Source: Paracoccaceae bacterium (GTDB lineage: Bacteria; Pseudomonadota; Alphaproteobacteria; Rhodobacterales; Rhodobacteraceae). From it: DNA of 39,708 nucleotides. Position numbers and translations under genes: made by a program. The notes beneath the pieces are model-generated. The model searched no databases. It was not told the origin of the DNA and saw nothing but the letters and a program-made list of their open reading frames with translations. Below are positions 1 through 7,087 of this stretch, piece after piece. Numbering within the stretch: position 1 is the stretch's first letter; every line of letters starts with the position of its first letter. The stretch spans positions 1 to 39,708 of the forward strand of contig JAHDEX010000009.1 of NCBI GenBank assembly GCA_020628545.1. Reading direction: 5' to 3'.

Positions 1-857
1 TGGCTGATACAGCTGCGTCGCGTCGCCGTGTCAGAGAAGATCGCGGTATCCTGAAGTCACCCGTGGCTGAAGCCACGGGCATCATGAAATCTTTTCTACC
101 GTCTGATCTCGCGCAACGGACGGCCTTGCATCGCAAGCTTGCGCAGGCCGGGCATAGTGGCCCCAACGCCTTGCGCAACTTTACTTTGGTGCGGGTGATC
201 CTGGGCATTGTATTGCCCGCTTGGTCGCTTGCCATGGTGCTGGCCGGGAAATACCTCGGCAATTATCTACCCTTTGCATTTACTGATTGGGTCGCATCGT
301 TCTCGTCTTTGCAAGTCACCCAAATTATCGTGACGCTGGTCGCTGTTGGCTATTATCTTCCGATGATGTGGCTGAATGGCCGAGTGAAAGAACGCCGCCA
401 GAAAATCACCGAAAGTTTTCCAAACGCGCTCGACATGATGCAAGTCGCGGTTGAAGCCGGACTTGGCTTTGACGCGGCGATGACGCGTGTGGGAAATGAA
501 TTGTCGAGCATTGCACCAGAGATCGCTTACGAGTTTCTGTCGGTACAGCATCAGGTGCAGGCCGGGCGATCTCGTCAGGCGGCCATGCGCGACATGGCAG
601 AGCAGACAGGCGTCGACGTTGTGACGTCCTTTGCCAACGTGGTGCATCAGTCGATGCAGTTCGGAACAAGCATGTCAGAGGCGCTGACGACCTATGCCGC
701 AGAGATGCGCGAGTACCGTGAGCTGAAAGCCCAGGAGATGGCCAATAAGCTGCCTGTGAAGTTGTCTGGTGTGATGGCCGCGCTGATGCTGCCGGCTCTT
801 GTGATGCTGACAGTTGGGCCAACTGTGATCCGCTATATCAATATGGCTAGCAGCTAA
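1..857 (+). CDS. tadC: TadC-type pilus assembly membrane protein, 5' end cut by the window
   Basis: Inner-membrane platform protein of the Tad (Flp) pilus / type II-IV secretion F family. The frame is open from base 3, so the protein begins before the window. The GTG at 63 is only an internal codon, preceded by 20 further in-frame codons rich in Arg. Visible are a membrane segment soon after the start (VRVILGIVLPAWSLAMVLAG), a second one near LQVTQIIVTLVAVGYYLPM, the cytosolic T2SSF helical domain with the ESFPNALDMMQVAVEAGLGF core typical of TadB/TadC, and a C-terminal membrane helix. About 284 codons are present, against roughly 320-330 in the family, so only the extreme N terminus is missing. 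TadC rather than TadB is favoured by the short spacing between the first helices and the C-terminal ending. The prepilin peptidase downstream supports a tad locus. Confidence 0.88.
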   Translation, partial: ADTAASRRRVREDRGILKSPVAEATGIMKSFLPSDLAQRTALHRKLAQAGHSGPNALRNFTLVRVILGIVLPAWSLAMVLAGKYLGNYLPFAFTDWVASFSSLQVTQIIVTLVAVGYYLPMMWLNGRVKERRQKITESFPNALDMMQVAVEAGLGFDAAMTRVGNELSSIAPEIAYEFLSVQHQVQAGRSRQAAMRDMAEQTGVDVVTSFANVVHQSMQFGTSMSEALTTYAAEMREYRELKAQEMANKLPVKLSGVMAALMLPALVMLTVGPTVIRYINMASS

Positions 858-1096
858 TGTAACATCCACGACATAGGGAGCGAATCGTTGCCCTAGCGTC
901 AATTCCTCATCTTTTTTCTGATCGTTTCTTAATCATACATTCAAATAGCTGATTTTTACCGCCTCAGGTTGCAAAAGTACGCAATTTGAAATTGTTACCG
1001 TCCGATTCATTGACTCAAAGCGTGTGTGAGCGAGAATTGATTAATTAATTGTTAACGGGTCAGTTTGACCTGCGGCAGCTCTGGACATCCAATTTT
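858..1096. other. AT-rich intergenic region upstream of the LuxR-type gene
   Basis: The stretch between the tadC stop and the regulator start is markedly more AT-rich than its neighbours. It includes TTAATTAATTGTTAA near 1040. It probably carries the promoter of the regulator, but I cannot place reliable -35/-10 boxes. No coding potential is evident. Confidence 0.4.
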
Positions 1097-1981
1097 ATGT
1101 CTAACCTTCCGCGTACCTGGGGGGGTACGAATTTGTATACACATGGGGAAAAGGCGCCTTTGGGCGGTTCGTCAATTGCGCCTTCTGGAGATTTATTTGA
1201 GGCCATTGCCGAATGGTGCGGCTGTCTGGCAGGGCAGGGACCCTTGCGGCATGGACTACGCAAGATCGGCGAGGCACTTGGCGCGTCTGCTGTTGGCGCA
1301 AGTCGGCTGCGCGCCGGCCAGGACGATCGGCGTCGTATTGTTATCTGCGAAATGGAAAGGCCGGGGGCTGGTAGCGACCCGCTGAAAACGTCTTTCGTCC
1401 ACGCGGTTCTTCGGGAATATGCGGAGAAGGCGAAACCGGGATCGCTTTGGTTCTCAAGCATGTTCGGAACAAACCTTGATCTCCATCTGGTTGAGCTGCA
1501 GCGCAAGCGCAACTGGCGTGAACTTGTGATCATTCCAATCGGGTCTACCGAGAAACACACTGACTTTCTGGAGCTGCACTATCAGGACAAGTTGAGTGTC
1601 GATCAGCTAGGTGTCCTTGATCAGGTCGCGGAAACATTCGTGAAGACCTGGCAGCGCCGCTCTCCCGGCTTGTTCTCGGATGCGGTCCTGTCGCGCAAAA
1701 GCATGGCAGGCCCTGCGGACACCAATGTGCCGCTCTTGCATTTGCAGAACCCAGCGAAGCTGAGCCGGTGTGAATATCGTGTTTGCATGCTGATCAGTCA
1801 TGGGCTGACAAATACGGCAATCGAATCTGAACTCAGCATTTCAAAATCCACCTTGCGGTCGCATTTGCGCAATATCTACGCCAAAACCGAAACCGGGTCG
1901 CTTGCTGAATTGACTTACGTTCTGCTCTCTGGTGCGCCTGCGGTGCGTGAGGATGCAGATACGGGCCAGTACATTGCCTGA
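1097..1981 (+). CDS. LuxR-family transcriptional regulator (C-terminal HTH)
   Basis: Probable DNA-binding regulator of about 294 residues. The last 75 residues carry a LuxR/FixJ-type helix-turn-helix: LSRCEYRVCMLISHGLTNT, then IESELSISKSTLRSHLRNIY, with the recognition helix around STLRSHLRNIYAKT. The N-terminal 200 residues are not a clear receiver or autoinducer-binding domain; they have mixed alpha/beta character and no signal peptide. The start is uncertain: ATG at 1097 is chosen, but the frame is open to a TTG at 1049, and neither has a strong ribosome-binding site. The 3' end overlaps the prepilin peptidase gene, so the two are probably co-transcribed and the regulator may control the pilus locus (inference). 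Confidence 0.75.
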   Translation: MSNLPRTWGGTNLYTHGEKAPLGGSSIAPSGDLFEAIAEWCGCLAGQGPLRHGLRKIGEALGASAVGASRLRAGQDDRRRIVICEMERPGAGSDPLKTSFVHAVLREYAEKAKPGSLWFSSMFGTNLDLHLVELQRKRNWRELVIIPIGSTEKHTDFLELHYQDKLSVDQLGVLDQVAETFVKTWQRRSPGLFSDAVLSRKSMAGPADTNVPLLHLQNPAKLSRCEYRVCMLISHGLTNTAIESELSISKSTLRSHLRNIYAKTETGSLAELTYVLLSGAPAVREDADTGQYIA

Positions 1982-2453
1982 TCTTTTGGCGGCACTGGTT
2001 CCGGTGGGCGTTGCGCTTCTGCTGCTTTACGCCGGTTACTCGGATTTGCGACGTTTGCAGATCCCGAACTGGATCACACTGTCTTTGATCCTGGGCTTTG
2101 TCGTGATTGCGCCGAGCCTGCCGACGGCCGAAATCTCGTCTCGGCTAATCGTTGCCGCGGTCGCATTTGCAGTTGGATTTGTTCTCTTTGCCCTCAACAC
2201 AATGGGTGCTGGCGACGTGAAGTTGTTCTCAGGTTTGCTGCTGTTTGTACCTTCGGGCGATGTGGCTTTGTTTATGCTGATCTTCTCAGCGACCTTGATG
2301 GTTGGGATCGCCACCATTGTCTTGATGAGACGGGCGTTGTCGACACAGATGGCAAGCTTCAAATCGATCAGTACGCCCGGGGTCTTCCCGATGGGGATCT
2401 CCATTTCGGCCGCTGGCCTGATCTGTCTTTTTGCGCCTTTGCCGGTGATCTAG
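1953..2453 (+). CDS. A24-family prepilin peptidase (CpaA/TadV-like)
   Basis: Membrane aspartyl protease that removes the leader from Flp-type prepilins. The 166-residue, all-helical protein has both catalytic aspartates in context: Asp31 in YAGYSDLRRLQIPNW and Asp88 in the MGAGDVK (GxGD) motif. Four to five membrane segments are visible. It lacks the N-terminal methyltransferase domain and zinc cysteines of PilD, as expected for the short CpaA/TadV subgroup. ATG 1953 is chosen over GTG 1932; both lie inside the regulator gene, giving an overlap of about 30 bases and implying translational coupling. Only fragments of a tad locus are seen (tadC, this gene), so the pilin it processes lies outside the window. 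Confidence 0.88.
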   Translation: MQIRASTLPDLLAALVPVGVALLLLYAGYSDLRRLQIPNWITLSLILGFVVIAPSLPTAEISSRLIVAAVAFAVGFVLFALNTMGAGDVKLFSGLLLFVPSGDVALFMLIFSATLMVGIATIVLMRRALSTQMASFKSISTPGVFPMGISISAAGLICLFAPLPVI

Positions 2454-2557
2454 AACGACGCGGGCACGAAGAAAGTTACATAATCAATCTTACCCGCCAG
2501 TCGTTCGACCCTTGCGCCAACATGATCTGGATGGGTGATATCCACCGATTGCGTCAA
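2450..2557 (-). pseudogene. Possible 35-codon coding remnant antisense to the intergenic region
   Basis: On the minus strand a frame of 35 codons from TTG 2557 to a TAG at 2450-2452 reads like the C terminus of a real protein, ending GKIDYVTFFVPASF. A TGA closes the frame a few codons upstream, so no complete gene exists. It overlaps the last bases of the prepilin peptidase gene. A hydrophobic YVTFFVP end next to tad genes made me think of a TadE/TadG-like pilus protein remnant, but that is a weak impression. It may simply be chance. Confidence 0.2.
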
Positions 2558-2667
2558 CGTGTCATTCGAACTTCTTCAATTCTTTTCAAACCTTCGTGGA
2601 ACAATTTCTTCGAAACCCTGTTTCCGAGGCAAGCGCATTGCGCGGGCTACGTTTGAAAGGAAACGTT

Positions 2668-2937
2668 ATGAAAACATTCACTACACTTGCAGCAACCACT
2701 GGTCTTCTTTTGGCAAGCACGTCTGTCGCTCTGGCAGATGGCCACGCTGACGTACTGGAAGTCACTTGTGCCGACTTCGCAGCGATGGAAATCGCAGACC
2801 AGGAGTCATTCATGGCCGCATTGGGCGCCGCTCTGCCTGATGAGGACAATGACGATATGGACATCGAACAGGCAGCGCTGTTGTGCAATGGCAACGACGA
2901 AAAGACCGTCGGTGAAGTGCTCGACCTCGAAGACTAA
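2668..2937 (+). CDS. Small secreted HdeA-like protein
   Basis: An 89-residue precursor with a clear Sec signal peptide (MKTFTTLAATTGLLLASTSVA, cleavage near ALA-D at residue 23), leaving a very acidic mature protein of about 66 residues. The mature part has two cysteines, Cys34 in VTCADFAAM and Cys73 in ALLCNGN. The C-x-D-F motif followed by a second cysteine about 40 residues later matches the disulfide pattern of the HdeA/HdeB acid-chaperone family, although the sequence between is divergent and shorter. ATG 2668 is preceded by AAAGG at 2656-2660, a good ribosome-binding site. In-frame codons before it (from 2596) are not supported. Stand-alone gene followed by a hairpin. A periplasmic chaperone role is inferred from the family only. 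Confidence 0.75.
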   Translation: MKTFTTLAATTGLLLASTSVALADGHADVLEVTCADFAAMEIADQESFMAALGAALPDEDNDDMDIEQAALLCNGNDEKTVGEVLDLED

Positions 2938-2947
2938 GTTGATTTGA

Positions 2948-2980
2948 TGGTCTTGGCCGGCGTTCTGTCGGCCAAGACTA
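2948..2980 (+). terminator. Perfect 10-bp hairpin after the HdeA-like gene
   Basis: GTCTTGGCCG at 2950-2959 pairs perfectly with CGGCCAAGAC at 2969-2978 around a 9-base loop, starting 12 bases after the stop codon. No T-tract follows, so it may work as a weak intrinsic terminator or as a 3' end-stabilising stem. Confidence 0.5.
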
Positions 2981-3102
2981 CGGCCTTACCCCACACCTTG
3001 TCAGGCCCGTTAGTGTCTCCCTTAAGACCACCGCTGATTTGCTGCGCCGCAACGAATTTCACAACGGCGGCATTTCACGCATTTTCATGATTGCACGACT
3101 CG

Positions 3103-3146
3103 CTGCACTGCAGTAACGGCGGTTTTGAGACCACGTTGCACTGCAA
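3103..3146 (+). promoter_or_regulatory. Two similar odd-spaced palindromes upstream of a small ORF
   Basis: CTGCACTGCAG at 3103-3113 and TTGCACTGCAA at 3136-3146 are both perfect inverted repeats around a single central C and share the core TGCACTGCA. They lie 33 bases apart centre to centre, about three helical turns, just before a possible small gene. This arrangement resembles paired operator half-sites for a dimeric regulator. No regulator can be named. Confidence 0.3.
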
Positions 3147-3158
3147 GGACCAAGCACT

Positions 3159-3281
3159 TTGGATCATCGCGAGAAGACATTCAGACCCGCGCTGCACCGG
3201 CGCCAAGGCGTGTCCGCTTTGGTGGTGTTTTATGTGGCCATCGTCGGCGGCCTGATCGGATCGGCGTCTGCGATCCTCTAA
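3159..3281 (+). CDS. Possible 40-residue membrane peptide
   Basis: An open frame of 40 codons from TTG 3159 to TAA 3279-3281, preceded by AAGGA at 3145-3149 at suitable spacing. The product has a basic N-terminal half (DHREKTFRPALHRRQG) and then one hydrophobic helix (VSALVVFYVAIVGGLIGSA), the layout of a single-pass inner-membrane miniprotein. It ends 3 bases short of the convergent ABC ATPase gene, so it fits the space between annotated genes. The TTG start and tiny size make it uncertain. It has no recognisable family. Confidence 0.35.
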   Translation: MDHREKTFRPALHRRQGVSALVVFYVAIVGGLIGSASAIL

Positions 3282-3284
3282 TTG

Positions 3285-4943
3285 CTAGGACGTCGCCGCT
3301 TCGCCGATGTTGTCGACGCCCCGCTCTTCCAGCAATGTGGTCAGCCAGTTCGGGTCCATCTCCGGCACTGATGATAACAACAGATCCGTGTAAGGATGAT
3401 GCGGCGGCTGGAACATTTCGTCCTTCGGCCCCTGTTCGACCACTTTACCGTTCTGCATCACCACGACCTCGTCCGCGATGGATCGCACAGTAGCAAGGTC
3501 ATGCGTGATGAACATATAGGCCAACCCTAGGTCTTGCTGCAGCCGGTCGAGCAGCTTCAGAATGCCTTCCGCCACGAGCTGATCGAGGGCGGAGGTAACC
3601 TCATCACAGATGATGAACTCCGGCTCTGCGGCCAGCGCCCGCGCTATGCCAATCCGCTGCTTTTGCCCGCCTGACAGTTCGGGTGGATAGCGGTTGTAGT
3701 ATTTCGCAGGCTCAAGCTCGATAAGGTCGAGCAGTTCATCGACCCGTTGCTTCAGGGCAGGCCCTGTGAGGCCCGAGTAGAACTCTGCCGGGCGGCCGAT
3801 GATGTCACAGATCTTGACCTTGGGGTTCAGCGCCGTATCCGCCATCTGGTAGATCATCTGGGCCTGGCGCAGCTGGTCGCGGTTGCGGTCTTTGTAGAAC
3901 TTGGGAAGCGTCTGTCCTTTGAATTGGATCTCACCTGCCGACGGCGGCAGCAGACCCGTGATCACGCGCGCCGTCGTCGATTTGCCCGACCCGGATTCAC
4001 CCACCACGGCGACCGTCATGCCCGGGTAGATGTCAAAGGACACATCATCGAGGACTTTCACACCGCCCGTATACGCCGCATCGATGTTCTTTACGGAAAT
4101 CAGTGGCGGTGACCCATCCGACGGTCGCTTTTTCTGCGGCCGCTGGAAGCTGCGCACGGCCCAGAGGGATTTGGTATAGTCCTCTTGCGGGTCGTCCAGC
4201 ATCTTTTCGGTCGTCTGTTCTTCGACCTCTTCCCCTTTGAGTAGCACTTTGATCGTGTCCGCCATCTGCGCCACGACGGCGAGGTCGTGGGTGATGTAGA
4301 TCGCAGCGGTCTGGAACTGATCAACGATATCGCGGATCGCGGCGAGCACTTCGATCTGCGTGGTCACGTCCAAAGCCGTCGTTGGTTCATCAAAGATGAT
4401 CAGGTCGGGCCTGCAGGACATCGCCATGGCCGTCATCGCGCGTTGCAACTGACCACCCGACACCTGGTGCGGATAGCGAAAGCCGATCTCGCTTGGGTTT
4501 GGAAGCCGCAGCCGCTCATACAAAGTCATGGCGTCCTCTTGGGATTCCATCCGCTTCTTGATGCGGTAATGCACTGGCGCTTCGGTGTGCTGGTCGATCA
4601 GCTTATGTGCGGGATTGAAGGACGCCGCAGCGGACTGCGCCACGTAGGCAATCCGCGAACCACGCAGCGCGCGCCGTTCGCCTTCGGTCGCCGTTGACAG
4701 TTCCATCCCGTCGAACTCGATCGAGCCGGAGGAGATGCGTGTGCCGTCACGGGCGTAGCCCATCGCGGCAGCGCCGATGGTTGATTTGCCCGCCCCGGAC
4801 TCCCCAATCAGGCCCATCACCTCACCCCTGTGCAGGGTCAGGTCCACACCTTTGATGATCGGCACCCAAGTCTCATCCGAGAAGCCGTCAATCCGCAGAT
4901 CGCGGATTTTCAAGAGGACATCCTTTTCCTTGAACTTGCTCAT
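3285..4943 (-). CDS. Fused peptide/opine ABC transporter ATPase (DppD-DppF in one chain)
   Basis: ATP-hydrolysing subunit of a peptide/nickel/opine-type importer. The 552-residue chain holds two complete nucleotide-binding domains. Domain 1 has Walker A GESGAGKST (about 47-55), signature VSGGQLQRA (161-169), Walker B LIIFDEP (181-187) and His219 of the switch. Domain 2 has Walker A GESGSGKST (315-323), signature LSGGQKQRI (423-431), Walker B FIICDEV (443-449) and switch His481. Classical Dpp/Opp systems use two separate ATPases; here they are fused, giving a pseudo-symmetric dimer. Each domain ends with the oligopeptide-transporter C-terminal extension (DYTKSL, HPYTDLLLSSVP). It is the last gene of the minus-strand importer operon, one base after the permease stop. 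Cytoplasmic, membrane-associated. Confidence 0.93.
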   Translation of the reverse strand: MSKFKEKDVLLKIRDLRIDGFSDETWVPIIKGVDLTLHRGEVMGLIGESGAGKSTIGAAAMGYARDGTRISSGSIEFDGMELSTATEGERRALRGSRIAYVAQSAAASFNPAHKLIDQHTEAPVHYRIKKRMESQEDAMTLYERLRLPNPSEIGFRYPHQVSGGQLQRAMTAMAMSCRPDLIIFDEPTTALDVTTQIEVLAAIRDIVDQFQTAAIYITHDLAVVAQMADTIKVLLKGEEVEEQTTEKMLDDPQEDYTKSLWAVRSFQRPQKKRPSDGSPPLISVKNIDAAYTGGVKVLDDVSFDIYPGMTVAVVGESGSGKSTTARVITGLLPPSAGEIQFKGQTLPKFYKDRNRDQLRQAQMIYQMADTALNPKVKICDIIGRPAEFYSGLTGPALKQRVDELLDLIELEPAKYYNRYPPELSGGQKQRIGIARALAAEPEFIICDEVTSALDQLVAEGILKLLDRLQQDLGLAYMFITHDLATVRSIADEVVVMQNGKVVEQGPKDEMFQPPHHPYTDLLLSSVPEMDPNWLTTLLEERGVDNIGEAATS

Positions 4944-4944
4944 C

Positions 4945-6006
4945 TTACACCTCCTTCAGGCCAGAGGACCGGAAGAGCATCCAGTCGACAACGAAGTTGA
5001 CCGCCACCGTCAGCAGCGCGATCGCGCCAGCGGGGATCAGCGGTGTGATGTCTCCAAAGGAGATCAGCGTTGCGTTCTCACGCACCATGGACCCCCAGTC
5101 AGCCGTCGGGGGCTGGATGCCGAGGCCAAGGAACGACAGACCGGCGATCAGCAGGAAGACAAAGCAGAATTCCAATCCGAATTCCGCGATCAGCGGCGCG
5201 GTGGAGTTCGGCAGGATTTCCTTGCGGATCAGGTGCCAGTCCCCTTCCCCGCGCAGCTTGGCCGCCTCGATGTAGTCCATCACCACGATGTTGCCTGCGA
5301 CAGCGCGTGTCAGGCGAAATACGCGGGGCGAGTAGATCACCGCCACGATGATCACGATGACCCAAAGGGCTGTGCCGAAGATCGATAGCATCAGCAGGGC
5401 GAAAATTAGAGAGGGCACAGACATGATCACATCTGCCGTGCGGCCCATGAGGTTGTCGAACCAGCCGCCTTTGACGGCTGCCATCAAGCCCGCAAACGCG
5501 CCGATGAGGAAGGCCAGCGTTGTGGCCAGAAGCGCCAATCCGACAGAATTCCGCGCGCCAAAGATGATCCGACTGAAGATATCGCGGCCTAATTGGTCAG
5601 CGCCAAGCAGCAGGTTTTCATCCCGCGGGGCGAAGGCCTGGGTAATGACTTCGGACTCGCCATAAGGCGCGATCCAGGGGGCGAAGATACCCGCAATCGC
5701 GTAGGTGAAGATGACGAACATCCCGAAGGCTGCCGTAAGCGGCGCTGTCTTCAATTCCTTCGACAATGAAGGCTTTGTGACCGCAACGAGGAACTCCCGA
5801 AAGCAGTAAGAGACAGCTGCAGCCAAAGCGAGCAGCCCGGCAGCCGTCGCGATAAACCGTAGCGCGCCTTCGCCCCCGATGATCCCAACGATGAAAGACG
5901 CAAGCGTCAGGCTGAACAGCATCAGAAAGACGGTACGCCGCCCAGTGTAGGCCGCAAAGGTCGACCCCGCGATCAGGGCGACGTAATATCCAAGAACAAA
6001 ACTCAT
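4945..6006 (-). CDS. Peptide-type ABC transporter permease (DppC family) with N-terminal extension
   Basis: Membrane-spanning subunit of the importer. The C-terminal 270 residues match DppC/OppC permeases: the LLLGADQLGRDIFSRIIFGAR segment, the EAA-loop DYIEAAKLRGEGDWHLIRKE, which contacts the ATPase, and the final QPPTADWGSMV turn. The protein is 353 residues, about 60 longer than usual. The excess is an N-terminal block of about 80 residues with two or three extra hydrophobic segments (YYVALIAGSTFAAYTG, VFLMLFSLTLASFIVGII, FIATAAGLLALAAAV) before the normal first helix. It lies between the fused ATPase gene and the DppB-like permease gene in one operon. Confidence 0.92.
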   Translation of the reverse strand: MSFVLGYYVALIAGSTFAAYTGRRTVFLMLFSLTLASFIVGIIGGEGALRFIATAAGLLALAAAVSYCFREFLVAVTKPSLSKELKTAPLTAAFGMFVIFTYAIAGIFAPWIAPYGESEVITQAFAPRDENLLLGADQLGRDIFSRIIFGARNSVGLALLATTLAFLIGAFAGLMAAVKGGWFDNLMGRTADVIMSVPSLIFALLMLSIFGTALWVIVIIVAVIYSPRVFRLTRAVAGNIVVMDYIEAAKLRGEGDWHLIRKEILPNSTAPLIAEFGLEFCFVFLLIAGLSFLGLGIQPPTADWGSMVRENATLISFGDITPLIPAGAIALLTVAVNFVVDWMLFRSSGLKEV

Positions 6007-6018
6007 GATCCGCCCCCC

Positions 6019-6975
6019 TTATTTCGGATGCCGCAGGCGTGGGTTCGTCAGGATCGTCCCGACGTCCGCTGCAAGGTTGAGAAGGATAAAGGTCGCTGCG
6101 AAGATCAGGCAGCAGGCCTGAACGACCGGGAAGTCGCGTTTGGACACCGCGTCGACCAGTAACTGACCGACGCCGGGGTACACAAAGACGACCTCAACCA
6201 GCACCACACCTGTGATCAGGTAAGCCAGGTTGAGCGCCACCACGTTGATGATCGGCGCCCATGCGTTTGGCAGTGCGTGCCGCACAATGACCTTGAAAGG
6301 TGGCATGCCCTTCAAGCGGGCCATTTCGATGTAAGGCGACGACAGCAAGTTGATGATCGCAGCGCGCGTCATGCGCATCATGTGCGCCGTCACCACCAAC
6401 ACAAGTGTCAATGCGGGCAGGAAGGTGCGATGCAACAGCTCTCCGAATGTCATTCCTTCTGAAAGGCTTGAGATCGCAGGGAAAAGGCTCGTCTTCACAG
6501 CCAAATAGAGGATCAGGATATAGCCCAGGAAGAACTCAGGCGAGGAGATGGAGGTCAGGGTCAGCACATTTGCAACCCGATCAAAAACCGTGTTGCGGAA
6601 CAGGGCGACGAGGACACCAAGGAAGATCGCAATCGGCACCGCGATAACGGCGGCATAGCAGGCCAGGAACAGCGTATTGGCAAACCGCGGCCCAATCGAC
6701 GCAGTCACCGGGTCACCCGAGATCGCCGAAACGCCGAAATCAAAGAAGATCGCACCGGACAGCCAATCGAGGTAGCGCACCACCATAGGCCGGTCGAGGC
6801 CCAGTTGTTCGCGCAGTGCCCGCACGGTCTCTTCCGTGGCACCCTGCCCCAGGATCTGCTGTGCAGTGTCGCCCGGCAAAAGCTCCACAGCAAAGAAGAT
6901 CAGGATTGAAACGACAAGTAGCGTCACAAGTCCCAGGCCCAGGCGCTTGAGCACCAGCCCTAATAAGTCCCCCAT
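6019..6975 (-). CDS. Peptide-type ABC transporter permease (DppB family)
   Basis: Second membrane subunit of the importer, 318 residues. The N terminus (LKRLGLGLVTLLVVSILIFFAVELLPGD) is the DppB/OppB hallmark, followed by a periplasmic loop with EQLGLDRPMVVRYLDWL. The EAA-loop is YIEMARLKGMPPFKVIVRHALPN, and a terminal YPGVGQLLVDAV segment is present. Start at ATG 6975 is chosen because GGAGGGA lies 5 bases upstream on the minus strand; the frame extends ten codons further, to 7005, without a better signal. Twelve bases separate it from the DppC-like gene. Substrate specificity resides in the binding protein. Confidence 0.93.
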   Translation of the reverse strand: MGDLLGLVLKRLGLGLVTLLVVSILIFFAVELLPGDTAQQILGQGATEETVRALREQLGLDRPMVVRYLDWLSGAIFFDFGVSAISGDPVTASIGPRFANTLFLACYAAVIAVPIAIFLGVLVALFRNTVFDRVANVLTLTSISSPEFFLGYILILYLAVKTSLFPAISSLSEGMTFGELLHRTFLPALTLVLVVTAHMMRMTRAAIINLLSSPYIEMARLKGMPPFKVIVRHALPNAWAPIINVVALNLAYLITGVVLVEVVFVYPGVGQLLVDAVSKRDFPVVQACCLIFAATFILLNLAADVGTILTNPRLRHPK

Positions 6976-7047
6976 CGGTCCCTCCGCGTGCCGTTTGTGC
7001 GGCACTCTTATTGATTGGGTAAGCGTCTGCAGTCAGGCCGTATCATG

Positions 7048-7078
7048 AAAAAGGACCCGCGCATTGCTACGCGGGTCC
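7048..7078 (-). terminator. Intrinsic terminator/attenuator between binding-protein and permease genes
   Basis: GGACCCGCG at 7053-7061 pairs perfectly with CGCGGGTCC at 7070-7078. On the minus strand the stem is followed by a run of five T (plus-strand A at 7048-7052). It lies directly after the binding-protein stop and before the permeases. It would let most transcripts end after the binding protein, a common way to make that subunit in excess. Confidence 0.75.
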
Positions 7079-7087
7079 CTTTGCATC

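Noticed and set aside
3125-3493. 122-codon plus-strand frame overlapping the end of the ABC ATPase gene
   Set aside because: Arg/Pro-rich and overlapping conserved ATPase sequence; the shorter 3159-3281 frame is more plausible.
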